Source: Candidatus Bathyarchaeota archaeon A05DMB-4 (GTDB lineage: Archaea > Thermoproteota > Bathyarchaeia > Bathyarchaeales > SOJC01). From it: a stretch of 56,389 nucleotides of DNA. Below are positions 16,684-25,412 of this stretch, piece after piece; position 1 is the first letter of the stretch; every line of letters begins with the position of its first letter. Below the pieces are notes generated by a model. It did no database searches, was not told the origin of the DNA, and saw only the letters and a list, made by a program, of their open reading frames with translations. The DNA lies in assembly GCA_019685575.1 (NCBI GenBank), contig JABFQO010000012.1:1-56389 (forward strand), read 5' to 3'. The position numbers and the translations under genes were made by a program.

Positions 16684-17328
16684 GTGACGTCGACTCTTCT
16701 GAAGACTGAAAACGAAAAAGTAACCATAGCCTTACTACCGATTGACGAGTTAAAACCACACGAGAAAGGCTCTCCACTTTATTTGGAACTTCTAAAACAA
16801 GAAATCCTACGGGACGGCATGCTAAAATATCCAATAATCGCCGACGAAAAAACACATGTTATCTTGGATGGAATGCATCGATGGCTGGCACTCAAAGGTC
16901 TCGGCTATTCACGAATCCCCGTCATACTTGTAAACGCCCTCCAAGACCCAAAAATCCATGTTGGAACAAGAAGAATCCACCGGTACACAACCAACGCCGA
17001 CCACAAAATATCATTGAAAAGAGTTCTTTCAGCAGGCATCAGTGGACGATTGATGAAACCGCGAAGCACAAGACATTTTTTCCCATTCTCAAAATTCCAC
17101 GAAGTCAACTACCCACTACACCGCCTCGGAAAAAATAACCCCAAAGACATTTCAAAATACCTAGCCAAAATGAACCCACAAGAATGCACCTTAGCAATCA
17201 AAGAATGGCTAGACGAAATCTCTGAAGAACTCGAATACCTAACAAAACGAAAAAACGAAGTAGAAAAAGAAATGACAGACTTCCTAAACAGAACCAAAAA
17301 ACTAAACAACACCCTCCACCCCATCTAA
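16684..17328 (+). CDS. ParB/Srx-fold protein, candidate free-serine kinase (SerK-like)
   Basis: The start is GTG with GGTGAG 5 bases upstream, 14 bases after the trpB2 stop. Residues 15-85 form the ParB/sulfiredoxin-type fold: IDELKPHEKGS, then a VILDGMHRWLALK motif (D62-R66). The archaeal ADP-dependent serine kinase SerK uses this fold, with an essential glutamate near the N-terminus. E27 is the likely counterpart here. The C-terminus (about 175-210) is a basic-acidic coiled coil. There is no HTH as in true ParB. Pairing with trpB2 supports production of O-phosphoserine. SbnI-like or nucleic-acid roles remain possible. Confidence 0.72.
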   Translation: MTSTLLKTENEKVTIALLPIDELKPHEKGSPLYLELLKQEILRDGMLKYPIIADEKTHVILDGMHRWLALKGLGYSRIPVILVNALQDPKIHVGTRRIHRYTTNADHKISLKRVLSAGISGRLMKPRSTRHFFPFSKFHEVNYPLHRLGKNNPKDISKYLAKMNPQECTLAIKEWLDEISEELEYLTKRKNEVEKEMTDFLNRTKKLNNTLHPI

Positions 17329-17387
17329 CACGCCCATACCAGCCAAAACATACGCACCAACACACAAACCAAAAAACCACCCATGCC

Positions 17388-17491
17388 AAAAAGTGAACCC
17401 GTAGTTCTCTGTTCATATTTGCGGCATATTTGGAGCCTAATAGGATCATATATGGAAGAGGGCCTAGAAACGCGAGCACACACTCACACAC
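17388..17491 (+). repeat. Dispersed ~103-bp intergenic repeat, copy 1
   Basis: The unit runs from AAAAAGTGAACC to CACACACTCACACAC. It contains two CATATTTG direct repeats and a GAACC..GTTC short hairpin near its start. It matches 22999-23101 (opposite strand) over its whole length and 56318-56389 over the first 72 bases with few differences. It lies between the SerK-like gene and a short gene, outside any solid reading frame. Confidence 0.85.
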
Positions 17492-17606
17492 CTCTAAACC
17501 TCACGAAAACATGAATTCAGAATACGTATTTCGCCTTCATAAGGTAGTTAAATACCCAACATCTAAACACTGGCAACAAGAACCAAACAACCGGAGAAGA
17601 AGCACC

Positions 17607-17798
17607 TTGAGAAAACAAAAAGCCCCAAACAACCGCAAAAAAATGCAACAAAAAATACGAAACGCACTCAAGACAGAAATGAAACACCTATCAAAAGGGC
17701 TTCAAAGAATCCTTGCAGATGATTTAGTCACCGCCTTCGAAAACAGAATAGCCATAATTCAAACCGCTCCATCAAAAACAAGCCAAAAACGGGGCTAA
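17607..17798 (+). CDS. Small hypothetical protein (about 51-63 residues)
   Basis: The frame reads a basic N-terminus followed by an amphipathic C-terminal helix ending LQRILADDLVTAFENRIA. That short acidic-hydrophobic tail resembles small conserved proteins of uncultured archaea. The start is uncertain: TTG at 17607 has GGAG 11 bases upstream, and ATG at 17643 is the first ATG in the core. The frame stays open further upstream across the repeat, but that part looks non-coding. Function unknown. Confidence 0.5.
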   Translation: MRKQKAPNNRKKMQQKIRNALKTEMKHLSKGLQRILADDLVTAFENRIAIIQTAPSKTSQKRG

Positions 17799-17876
17799 AA
17801 CAAGAAAAAAACGTAACTGTAATCCGTAAAATATTTATACCCAAACAGCAGAAAAAAGGAGGCAAGAGGTTAGAAA

Positions 17877-18170
17877 ATGCGAAGAAGTAAACTGGAAATG
17901 TACATCGACATACTGAAAGTTTTAAGCCACCGTGGGCCACTCAAACTCACCCACATCATGTACAAAGCCAACGTAAATTGTTCCGTGCTCAAGCAATACC
18001 TCGACTTTTTAATCCAACAAAACCTCGTAGAAGAAAGAACCATAGGAAAAAAACGCACAGTATACGCCATAACACAAAGAGGCATAACCGTACTCAAACA
18101 CTTCCGAGAACTCAAAACAGTACTACCCCTCATCGAAGAAGACAACCGCAAACTCCCAGCAATACTCTAA
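17877..18170 (+). CDS. Winged-helix DNA-binding protein
   Basis: 97 residues, almost all a winged helix: IDILKVLSHRGPLKLTHIMYK (helices 1-2), then VLKQYLDFLIQQNLVEE (recognition helix), then a wing TVYAITQRG. This is the one-domain archaeal type that is often a monomer- or dimer-acting regulator. The ATG at 17877 follows GGAGGCAAGAGG, and a TATA-like AATATTTATAC lies at about 17829. No ligand-binding region is present. Confidence 0.83.
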   Translation: MRRSKLEMYIDILKVLSHRGPLKLTHIMYKANVNCSVLKQYLDFLIQQNLVEERTIGKKRTVYAITQRGITVLKHFRELKTVLPLIEEDNRKLPAIL

Positions 18171-18301
18171 ACACAAAAACAAACACAAAACACCCCAAAC
18201 ATACATCCCAAAAATCTTTATATTTATATCGTAAGACTTAATAAACAGTCCGACCTTGATATTCTGTAGACACGTCAAACACAAAAAACATTCATCAAGG
18301 T

Positions 18302-18679
18302 GTGTCAAGGTTGGCAAGACCGATAGAAAAAACTGAAACCAAGCTTTTGGAGAAAATCAAAGAAAGTTTAGAGAGGCTTAATGAAAAAATGGAAGTCATC
18401 ATCGAACTACAGAAGAGTGAACAAAAAGAATCAGGCGCTGGCGCTATGCCCGACTTGCCTGAAACATTGGATGTTATGACTCTTTTATCATTGCCTGATC
18501 ACTTGAGAAAAACAGCAATTTCCATTTGCAAACTCGGCCAAGCAACGGCTGAAGAGGTTGCAGAGTACTCTAAACGCGCCAGAGCTGTGGAAAGCGGCTA
18601 CTTGAATCAACTCGTACTCATGGGGTACCTAAAAAAAGAAAGGCGGGGACGCAAAGCGTACTTTTACGTTGAAAAATAA
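18302..18679 (+). CDS. Coiled-coil winged-helix protein next to ParA
   Basis: 125 residues. The first 45 form a charged coiled coil (LLEKIKESLERLNEKM), followed by a linker and a winged helix (about 60-125: HLRKTAISICKLGQATAEEVAEYS, then a wing GRKAYFYVEK). The start is GTG at 18302 or TTG at 18311, both near AAGGTG. TATA-like TTTATATTTATATCG lies at about 18216. The gene ends 16 bases before the ParA-like ATPase, so the pair may act together, for example as a DNA-binding adaptor with its ATPase. Confidence 0.78.
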   Translation: MSRLARPIEKTETKLLEKIKESLERLNEKMEVIIELQKSEQKESGAGAMPDLPETLDVMTLLSLPDHLRKTAISICKLGQATAEEVAEYSKRARAVESGYLNQLVLMGYLKKERRGRKAYFYVEK

Positions 18680-18695
18680 CGAAAGGTGAAAGAAA

Positions 18696-19484
18696 ATGGG
18701 GAAAATTATAGCCGTACACTCGTATAAAGGCGGTACAGGAAAAACTCTCATGTCCATAAACTTGGCAACGGCATTCGTCACTCGTGGAAAGAAAGTTTGT
18801 CTTCTTGATTTGGATTTTAGGGCACCAAGCCTTTACGCCGCGTTGAAGGCTGATGGTTCTGAGTATTGGCTTAATGATTATTTGAATGGAGTTTGCGAGA
18901 TAAAGCGAGTGTTGATCGATTCAACTGAAAAAAGTGGTTTAAACGGTGGACGTTTGCTACTCGGACTTGCCAATCCTAACACCGAAGCCATACGTGACAT
19001 GACTGCAAAGGACAGAAAATGGGAGATGAGAGCACTCGGCAGACTTTTGGCATTGAAGAATTCTCTCCTTAACGACATGGAACTCGATTACATCATATTC
19101 GACACCAGCCCGGGACTTCAATACTCATCAATCAACGCCATTGTCAGCGCCGACATCGTCTTAGTGGTGACAACGCAAGATACTTCGGATATACTGGGCA
19201 CGAGACGCATGATCCAAGAACTTTATGACTTATTCGATAAGAAGGCGGCTCTCTTGTTGAACAAGACGCTTCTCAGCACGACTTCTTTTGAAAAAGAAAT
19301 AAAGGAAATCGCTATTCGATATGAAAAAACATACAACCTCCCAGTGCTACAAGTGATTCCTTGCTTCTGTGATGTACTAAAAGCGGGTGGAACATTCATA
19401 TTCGCTAAAGAAAAACCTGATCATCCATTTACAAAGATTCTCGAAGAAATAACTACCAAAATAGAAAAAATGGAAAAATGCTAA
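18696..19484 (+). CDS. ParA/MinD-family ATPase
   Basis: The deviant Walker A motif KGGTGKT lies at residues 10-16, the switch region LLDLDFRAPS at about 38-47, and IIFDTSPG at about 134-141. These mark the SIMIBI-class ATPases that position proteins, plasmids or chromosomes. There is no C-terminal amphipathic membrane-targeting helix as in classic MinD. AAAGGTG precedes the ATG. It is paired with the upstream coiled-coil winged-helix gene, and it overlaps the convergent MFS gene by 4 bases. Confidence 0.87.
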   Translation: MGKIIAVHSYKGGTGKTLMSINLATAFVTRGKKVCLLDLDFRAPSLYAALKADGSEYWLNDYLNGVCEIKRVLIDSTEKSGLNGGRLLLGLANPNTEAIRDMTAKDRKWEMRALGRLLALKNSLLNDMELDYIIFDTSPGLQYSSINAIVSADIVLVVTTQDTSDILGTRRMIQELYDLFDKKAALLLNKTLLSTTSFEKEIKEIAIRYEKTYNLPVLQVIPCFCDVLKAGGTFIFAKEKPDHPFTKILEEITTKIEKMEKC

Positions 19485-20731
19485 TTTTTTTTCTTTTCGG
19501 CTTCCTTTTCAACAATCTTCTTCGCTTCCTCGACATACTTTTTAATTTGCCTTTCTTCAATTTTCTTTCTTGGTAATGTTTCTGGCGCATAAAGTAGTGG
19601 CAAGACAGCTAAAAAAAGAAAGAAACTTGCTAGTGAAAACACTACCGTAATCGAGTCAACGGCTTGCTCGACTAGATCTGGACCTACAAGTCTTTGTAAC
19701 AAGTTTGAGAAAAGGAGCGGAAGGCTTCCAAGAGCGAAATATTTTCTGCTTGCCATTTCATAAGCTATGTCACCCCAGATAACCATAAAGAACACCACGC
19801 CAAGCAATCCCCATGCAACACCATCGACTATTGTGTAGAAATACCAAACTACAAACGACTTGGGGAAAACACCCAGCGCTGCATACCCCAACCCTAATAA
19901 TACAAACCCTGAAATGATTATTCTTTTTCTGCCAAGCGTATCACAAAGGCTACCTGCGAGGAGAGCGAAGAAAGCTTGAATAGGCGCTGCAATTAGTGTG
20001 ATATAAATGCCAGTAAATTCTTCTACAAAATATTTATCAGCTATGGGAATATTTAGGTAATTTACAAGAGCAAACATCAACCACGCAGAAAAATAGAGTA
20101 AAAAAGATCTATCTTGTATTATGTTTCTATAGAGAGGCATTCCGCGTTTTGGCGGGATTTCTGAGGGGCTTAAAAAGATAAATGAAATTAACCCGAAAAA
20201 TCTCCAAGCAGCCAACGTTATCATCTGTGCTTTGACGTCTATTAATTGGAGTGATGTGCCTAAAACGAAAATACCTATGAACGTAAAAAAGAATAGAATA
20301 GCCCCTACACGCCCTCTGTTTTCTACGTTAGTGAATTCTGCGAAAAACTCCATAGATAAGGGCATTCCAAAGCCTAAAGCGAGCCCCCATATCAGAGCTA
20401 CAAAGGCGGCATGTGAAAAATTCGTCATGTCTAAAATTAAAGGGGCTAGCGAAACTAATGTGCCAGTGATCATCCAGATTTTCAGAAAACTAACACGACT
20501 CGATTTTCTTGGAAAGATAGCGCCAACAATGGCAGCCAATGCTGTTGCAAGCGTATTAATAACGACATTTAAGAGCTTTCCATAATCACCTAAACTTTGT
20601 GTAGCATTTGAAAGTACGATTGTTGATAAGAAGAACCAAACAAAGCCATTTGTTACAAGTACTATAAGCGTCAAAAGTTTTCTTCTACTCATTTCTGCGC
20701 TTATTCTGAAACTTCTTTTTAGCACATTCAA
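19481..20731 (-). CDS. MFS transporter
   Basis: A 416-residue protein with about 12 hydrophobic segments and the MFS loop motif between helices (SLCDTLGRKRIIISG, about residues 257-271) that marks the second half of the fold. The C-terminal tail is highly basic. The substrate cannot be predicted. The start is uncertain: TTG at 20731 gives the full first helix context, with GTG at 20725 and ATG at 20692 as alternatives. Confidence 0.82.
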   Translation of the reverse strand: MNVLKRSFRISAEMSRRKLLTLIVLVTNGFVWFFLSTIVLSNATQSLGDYGKLLNVVINTLATALAAIVGAIFPRKSSRVSFLKIWMITGTLVSLAPLILDMTNFSHAAFVALIWGLALGFGMPLSMEFFAEFTNVENRGRVGAILFFFTFIGIFVLGTSLQLIDVKAQMITLAAWRFFGLISFIFLSPSEIPPKRGMPLYRNIIQDRSFLLYFSAWLMFALVNYLNIPIADKYFVEEFTGIYITLIAAPIQAFFALLAGSLCDTLGRKRIIISGFVLLGLGYAALGVFPKSFVVWYFYTIVDGVAWGLLGVVFFMVIWGDIAYEMASRKYFALGSLPLLFSNLLQRLVGPDLVEQAVDSITVVFSLASFFLFLAVLPLLYAPETLPRKKIEERQIKKYVEEAKKIVEKEAEKKKN

Positions 20732-20929
20732 CTGTATCGTCCAGTGCTGTATGTGTATTTTGCAAAATAAAATCTTCGATGCGTTTTATTAGTGTATTCG
20801 TGTTGAACAATAAACCTTTTAAGTTTCTGTGTAGAACACATATACAGTGGAGAGGAAAATGAAAAAGGCAGTAAAACGTAAACCTGTCCGATTTCTTGCA
20901 TGGGGCAAGAGTTGATAGGTTTACTAATG

Positions 20930-21925
20930 TTATAAATCTTCCAGAATTGGATCAAGTAAGCTAGCGAGGATCTGGGCGGATTCTCGGTTTTCTATTACAT
21001 TTAATTTTGAAAGGGCCTTTTTCTTTAAAGCCTTCATCTGTTTTTTTAGGTGATTAATTTTCTGGTTTTGGAAAATGACTTCAATTAAATTGCTTGTGTC
21101 TTTTTCAGTTAGTTTTCTTTTACTCAGCAGTTTTAGAATGGAATTTCTGGTGTTTTCATCTTGCAAAGTCAAAAGCAACGGTAAAGGAAGACAGTCCTTT
21201 TCTTTTCTGTTTTGAAGCTCATCGGGTTCATAAATGTCAATGAACTCGTCGCGTATCATTGTCAGCAGGCCAAAAATTCTTCCAAACCTTCCTAAAGCGT
21301 CTACTTTCATTTTGTTGCCTCCGCCGACGATCGCGCCTAATCGTGCATGCATCTCGGCGGCTGCTGATTTTTGTTTAAGTATTTTCATCAAGTCTTTTGG
21401 AGGTAGATTGAAATTACCTTTATAGTTGACCTCGCTTGCGGTGCCGGTTCCTACTTCAAATAGGGCGTTCTTTACGAGGTTTGTTATAGTGTTTCTTGTT
21501 TGTTTGGGGAGTTGCGAGGTTGCCTTGTTGAGTTGTATCAAGCCTTCAAAGAACAATATGTCGCCCACGAGGATTGCTGTTTCTCGTCCATATTTTCCAA
21601 ATACTGTAAGTTTGCCTGCTTTTTTGGTTTGTTGATCGATGATGTCATCGTGTACATCCATTGCGCCTCTTAATAGAATCAATGCAGCCCCGAGCATTGT
21701 TGTTTTTTCTGGTTTTCCACCGACTGCTTCGCATGTTATAGCCATAAAGCCTGGATGCTCGAGATCGTGCCATGTTTCAGTTATGAAGTAGTTTAATGCT
21801 TCGTGGATTGTGGGATCGTGGATTTTTTCTTTTAGGATGATTTTTTGTGCTGTTGCGAATGACTTTTTGCCATATTTGGAAAGGAGGTTAACCACTTGTT
21901 GGGCTGTGAGCAGGGTCTTGGTCAT
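20930..21925 (-). CDS. Polyprenyl (geranylgeranyl-type) diphosphate synthase
   Basis: A trans-prenyltransferase that builds isoprenoid chains for archaeal ether lipids. The first aspartate-rich motif is DDIID at residues 93-97. The second is degenerate as RDEFID (about 217-222), with Asp-Glu in place of Asp-Asp. Several other family positions are present, but the protein lacks the canonical second DDxxD, so chain-length or activity predictions are cautious. The ATG is at 21925, 29 bases after the end of a PadR gene, so it may be co-transcribed with and regulated by that gene. Confidence 0.85.
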   Translation of the reverse strand: MTKTLLTAQQVVNLLSKYGKKSFATAQKIILKEKIHDPTIHEALNYFITETWHDLEHPGFMAITCEAVGGKPEKTTMLGAALILLRGAMDVHDDIIDQQTKKAGKLTVFGKYGRETAILVGDILFFEGLIQLNKATSQLPKQTRNTITNLVKNALFEVGTGTASEVNYKGNFNLPPKDLMKILKQKSAAAEMHARLGAIVGGGNKMKVDALGRFGRIFGLLTMIRDEFIDIYEPDELQNRKEKDCLPLPLLLTLQDENTRNSILKLLSKRKLTEKDTSNLIEVIFQNQKINHLKKQMKALKKKALSKLNVIENRESAQILASLLDPILEDL

Positions 21926-21954
21926 GGTTTTTGTCTCGTGGTTTATGGTTGGTA

Positions 21955-22383
21955 TTATATGGATTGAGTGTTTTTAAGGTTGTTAGTCGTTTTTTCTTTG
22001 AGATCCTTTTTTTCGAGTTGTTCGTTTAAGATTTTGTTGTATGTTTCTATAAGTTGAATTCCTTTAGGTGTGAGTACATAGATTTTTCTGACGCGACCTT
22101 TGTGTTTTTCTTGTTTGCTTTGTAGGAATCCGCTTTTTTCCAGCGCGTTTAGTAGCGGGTATAGTGCGCTGTGGCTTAATTTTACGTTGTAGTTTGTTTT
22201 CATGGTTTGGATTATTTTGTATCCCCATGTAGGTTGGGTGCTGGCGAGGCGGAGGATCATGATGTCGAGAAAGTTTCTGCCTATGCGTTGAACAATTTGT
22301 TTTTGGAAATCCTCGGACACTGCTTTTCCCTTTATTGGATGGTTTTTGAGGTTTAGGCTTATTTGTTTTGTTGATCTTTGCAC
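21955..22383 (-). CDS. PadR-family transcriptional regulator (copy A)
   Basis: The core winged helix has the PadR hallmarks: FLDIMILRLASTQPTWGYKI, a YNVKLSHSALYPLLNALEKSG helix region and a wing RKIYVLTPKGIQ. The C-terminal dimer helix is short and lysine-rich. An N-terminal basic extension of about 30 residues precedes it. The start is GTG at 22383. It is the first gene of a likely two-gene unit with the prenyl synthase, and it diverges from a second PadR gene. Confidence 0.87.
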   Translation of the reverse strand: MQRSTKQISLNLKNHPIKGKAVSEDFQKQIVQRIGRNFLDIMILRLASTQPTWGYKIIQTMKTNYNVKLSHSALYPLLNALEKSGFLQSKQEKHKGRVRKIYVLTPKGIQLIETYNKILNEQLEKKDLKEKTTNNLKNTQSI

Positions 22384-22458
22384 GGGAAGGGTTATGTTTT
22401 TGTATGTTTTGTGGTCGCATTAACGTTTATATTTGTTTGTTGTGTATAGAGAATCTTG

Positions 22459-22489
22459 AGACATGTGTCTTGTAAGAGACATGTTGTCT
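22459..22489. promoter_or_regulatory. Paired AGACA-N2/3-TGTCT operators between divergent padR genes
   Basis: AGACA-TG-TGTCT (22459-22470) and AGACA-TGT-TGTCT (22477-22489) are two near-identical inverted repeats with starts 18 bases apart. They lie between the divergent PadR genes, with TATA-like TTTATATTTG at about 22428. PadR proteins bind dyads with ATGT/ACAT cores, so these are likely auto- and cross-regulatory sites. Confidence 0.6.
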
Positions 22490-22509
22490 TAGTGTAGAAC
22501 AGGTGTACA

Positions 22510-22920
22510 TTGGTGGTGTTTGGTTTGGGTCAGGGTTTGCGTGATGTTGAGGCTCGGTTGATGAAGGGGCTTTTAGATTTGGTTATTTTGAATTATTTGC
22601 GTGTGTCGCCGATGCATGGTTATCAGATTATCGCGAGTATTCGTAAGAACTTTGGTGTTTATTTTGGGCCGAGTACGATTTATCCGTTGTTGAACGCGTT
22701 GGAGCAGAAGGGTTACATTAAGAGTGTTTGGAATTTGGATAATGATAGGCCGCGGAAGGTTTATGGTTTGACGCCTGAGGGTGAGCGGCTTTTGAGTTTC
22801 ACAGAGGATTCTTTGACGCATATTTGTCATAAGCTTTCGACGTTGAACGTGAATAAGGTGTTGATGAATGGTCATGTTGCGAAGCAGCTTTTGCCTACGT
22901 TGAAGTCTGCTGAGAAGTAG
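22510..22920 (+). CDS. PadR-family transcriptional regulator (copy B)
   Basis: 136 residues with the PadR winged helix: KGLLDLVILNYLRVSPMHGY, an STIYPLLNALEQKGYI helix and a RKVYGLTPEGE wing, then a C-terminal helix. The start is TTG at 22510 with GTG at 22513 or 22516 as alternatives. AGGTG lies just upstream. Its sequence is clearly different from copy A, so the pair is not a recent duplication. Confidence 0.87.
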   Translation: MVVFGLGQGLRDVEARLMKGLLDLVILNYLRVSPMHGYQIIASIRKNFGVYFGPSTIYPLLNALEQKGYIKSVWNLDNDRPRKVYGLTPEGERLLSFTEDSLTHICHKLSTLNVNKVLMNGHVAKQLLPTLKSAEK

Positions 22921-22967
22921 TGTTTTTCTTTGTTTAGCGCGCGCGCTGGTGCCCTGACGGAAAGCCC

Positions 22968-22990
22968 TTTCATCTTTTTTTGTGGTTTTT
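22968..22990 (+). terminator. T-rich terminator after padR copy B
   Basis: The runs CTTTTTTTTG and GGTTTTTTG follow a GC-rich stretch after the stop codon, a likely intrinsic archaeal stop. Confidence 0.45.
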
Positions 22991-22998
22991 TGTGTTGC

Positions 22999-23101
22999 GT
23001 GTGTGAGTGTGTGGCGCGCTTCTAGGCCCCTCTTCCATATATGATCCTATTAGACTCCAAATACACCGCAAATATGAACAGAGAACTACGGGTTCACTTT
23101 T
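22999..23101 (-). repeat. Dispersed ~103-bp intergenic repeat, copy 2
   Basis: On the minus strand this reads AAAAGTGAACCCGTAG.. to CACACACTCACACAC, matching copy 1 end to end with about ten differences. It lies between padR copy B and hel308. Confidence 0.85.
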
Positions 23102-23160
23102 ATAGGAGAATGAATATTGTTCGTTTTCTTATGTTAGACGCGTATGTGGTGCGTCGATGT

Positions 23161-25395
23161 TTAGTAGTAGTCTGTTAGTGGTTGTTGTTCTGGGCTTTTT
23201 TCTTGTTTTAGTTTTTTCCATTCGTCTGTTTTTATGAACCCGCCTACTTGTTCCTTAATCTTCTTTGCAACCGCTGGTCCTATTAGTGGGAGTTTAGTTA
23301 GGCTTTCTATGGGTGCGTGTTTCAAGTCTTCAACCGTTTTGAACCCGGAATTAAACAGGATTCGCGCTCTGACTCTGCCGACGCCTTCTAACTTTACTAG
23401 GGGTAGTAATTCTTTCTTTACGCCTTTCTCTATCCGCGACATAACTTCACTAAGAATGGGCAAGTATTCCTTCTTTCCGAACAAAACCGCCAACTCGTGC
23501 GATGCGTGGAGTAGCCATTTGCCCGTCTCAATAAGTCTGTACAAGTCGCCGGGCTGAACACGGAAACGTTCAATGATTTCGTCCTCGGTTCGCTCTTCAA
23601 TCCATGCTTGCAACACCATGGCTGTTTTCGCTTCGCCCAAAAACTCCTCGAACGCTATACGGTCATCCCATTCGCTCGGCACGTCGAAAAACAACTCTTC
23701 CTTATGCACGTTCACGAACATGCCCAATTCGTCCATTTCGTTTGAGTACGGGCGCACCTTAGGAAACATGTCTGGGGTATGTGCCACTAAATGTAGAAAA
23801 CTCACGTCACCCAAAACAGGAGGCTTATCCTGCAAAGCGTCGCGAATGATTACGCCAGAAACTGGGTCGATGTACAATTCTGAAATCCGTCGCCCGAACC
23901 GTGTTGCAAACGTTTTTTCGCCCTCAACGTCTATCATCTCTTCGTCGTACAAAAACCGCAAAATCTTCGCAATTAACCGTTGAATCGTCTCGGGTGCATA
24001 CTGGTGTGCATAGAAGGTTTTGCCGAAAAACTCCATCACGCCTTGCTCCGTCTGCGCATAATTCGCCGCGATCGTAGCCAACACGTGAGGTCTTAGGATT
24101 CGCTCGACGGCTAACTTCGACCAAATTCGCTCGGGCTGGGCCAAAACGTAACTGTCCATTAAATAGTCCCTTTCATCGTCGGTCTTTGCCACCAACAATG
24201 CTTCGCCGACACGGTCATACTTTGGTCGTCCAGCCCGACCCGCCATTTGCTTATATTCCAGCACGCTGATAGGATAGAAGCCGTACCCGGGGTCGTAACG
24301 TCTATAATCGTGAATTATCACCATCCTTGCAGGCAGGTTTACTCCGAAAGCCAGAGTCGGCGTAGCCGTCAAAACCTTGATTTTTCCTTCTCTAAATGCA
24401 TCCTCGATGATTCTTCTGTGTGCGCCGCTTAAGCCAGCGTGATGAAAGGCCACGCCGTTCTTAACCAACTCCGCTAGTCCGTCACCAAGCCGTGTGTGCT
24501 CGCCAGTGGTTGCGATTCGTTCGCTAAGGCTTTCCAACGCGCGTTTCATGGGCTTCGACAAAATATCAGCAATTTCGCTACTTGCCTTCTTCGCCAAAGC
24601 CACGGCGCTCTTCCTCGTCGCCGCAAAAATCAACGCTTGTCCGCCTGCTTTGATGATGTACGTCGCCAAATTCATCGTAGGGTCAGCGGATTTCTTTTCC
24701 ACCTTCAACGCGCTACCGTCTTTGAACAGCGTCTCACTCTGCAACACCACGCCTTCACGTAGAACCACGGGGCGCCATTCGGTCGTGATGCATTCAGCCT
24801 TAAGCCAATCGGCTAACTCGTCCGCGTTCCGCACAGTAGCACTCAAAACAAGCAGTTGAACGTCGGGGTTGATCTGCAACAACCGCGCCAGAACTACCTC
24901 CAAAGTCGGACCGCGCTCAGCATCATTCAACAAGTGCACCTCGTCGGCGACAACGAGCGAAATTTCGTCCATCCACTTTGCACGGTGCCTCAAAAGCGAA
25001 TCCGCCTTCTCATTCGTCGTAACGATAATATCGTACCTTTCCAGCCACGGGTCACTGCTGTCAAAATCGCCAGTGCTTATGCCCACCCTCACATGCCCAC
25101 CGTTGCGCTTCCGTATCTGGGCGTATTTTTTGAATTCGTCAAACTTCTCGTTCGCTAATGCTCGAAGAGGAGACAGATAAAGCACCTTGCCGCCCTTTTC
25201 CAACACGTGTTTCAACGCGCAAAGTTCGGCTACCAAAGTCTTGCCTGACGCTGTGGGGCTGGCGAGAACGAGGTTCCGTCCATCTAGCGCTCCTGCTTTT
25301 ATTGCTTCTTCTTGTGGCGGATACAGTGTGGAGATGCCGCTTCGTATGAGGACCTCTTTCACTGAGTCTGGCACGGTTAAGTCTTCAATTTTCAA
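23161..25395 (-). CDS. hel308: Hel308-type DNA helicase
   Basis: A superfamily 2 (Ski2-like) 3'-5' DNA helicase for restarting stalled replication forks. The Walker A is ASPTASGKT (about residues 45-53) and Walker B is DEVH (about 150). Motif VI QMAGRAGRP lies near 383. The C-terminal part has the ratchet region and a helix-hairpin-helix (LEGVGRVRARILFNSG, about 670-685), as in Hel308. Length 744 is slightly above the usual 700-720. The start is TTG at 25395, 17 bases after the mcm stop, so it is probably in the GINS-MCM transcript. Confidence 0.93.
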   Translation of the reverse strand: MKIEDLTVPDSVKEVLIRSGISTLYPPQEEAIKAGALDGRNLVLASPTASGKTLVAELCALKHVLEKGGKVLYLSPLRALANEKFDEFKKYAQIRKRNGGHVRVGISTGDFDSSDPWLERYDIIVTTNEKADSLLRHRAKWMDEISLVVADEVHLLNDAERGPTLEVVLARLLQINPDVQLLVLSATVRNADELADWLKAECITTEWRPVVLREGVVLQSETLFKDGSALKVEKKSADPTMNLATYIIKAGGQALIFAATRKSAVALAKKASSEIADILSKPMKRALESLSERIATTGEHTRLGDGLAELVKNGVAFHHAGLSGAHRRIIEDAFREGKIKVLTATPTLAFGVNLPARMVIIHDYRRYDPGYGFYPISVLEYKQMAGRAGRPKYDRVGEALLVAKTDDERDYLMDSYVLAQPERIWSKLAVERILRPHVLATIAANYAQTEQGVMEFFGKTFYAHQYAPETIQRLIAKILRFLYDEEMIDVEGEKTFATRFGRRISELYIDPVSGVIIRDALQDKPPVLGDVSFLHLVAHTPDMFPKVRPYSNEMDELGMFVNVHKEELFFDVPSEWDDRIAFEEFLGEAKTAMVLQAWIEERTEDEIIERFRVQPGDLYRLIETGKWLLHASHELAVLFGKKEYLPILSEVMSRIEKGVKKELLPLVKLEGVGRVRARILFNSGFKTVEDLKHAPIESLTKLPLIGPAVAKKIKEQVGGFIKTDEWKKLKQEKSPEQQPLTDYY

Positions 25396-25412
25396 GGCGT
25401 TTCATGTCTCTG

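Noticed and set aside
20728-20955. Short open frame between the prenyl synthase and the MFS gene
   Set aside because: No ribosome-binding site, overlaps the end of the prenyl synthase gene, and composition is not protein-like.
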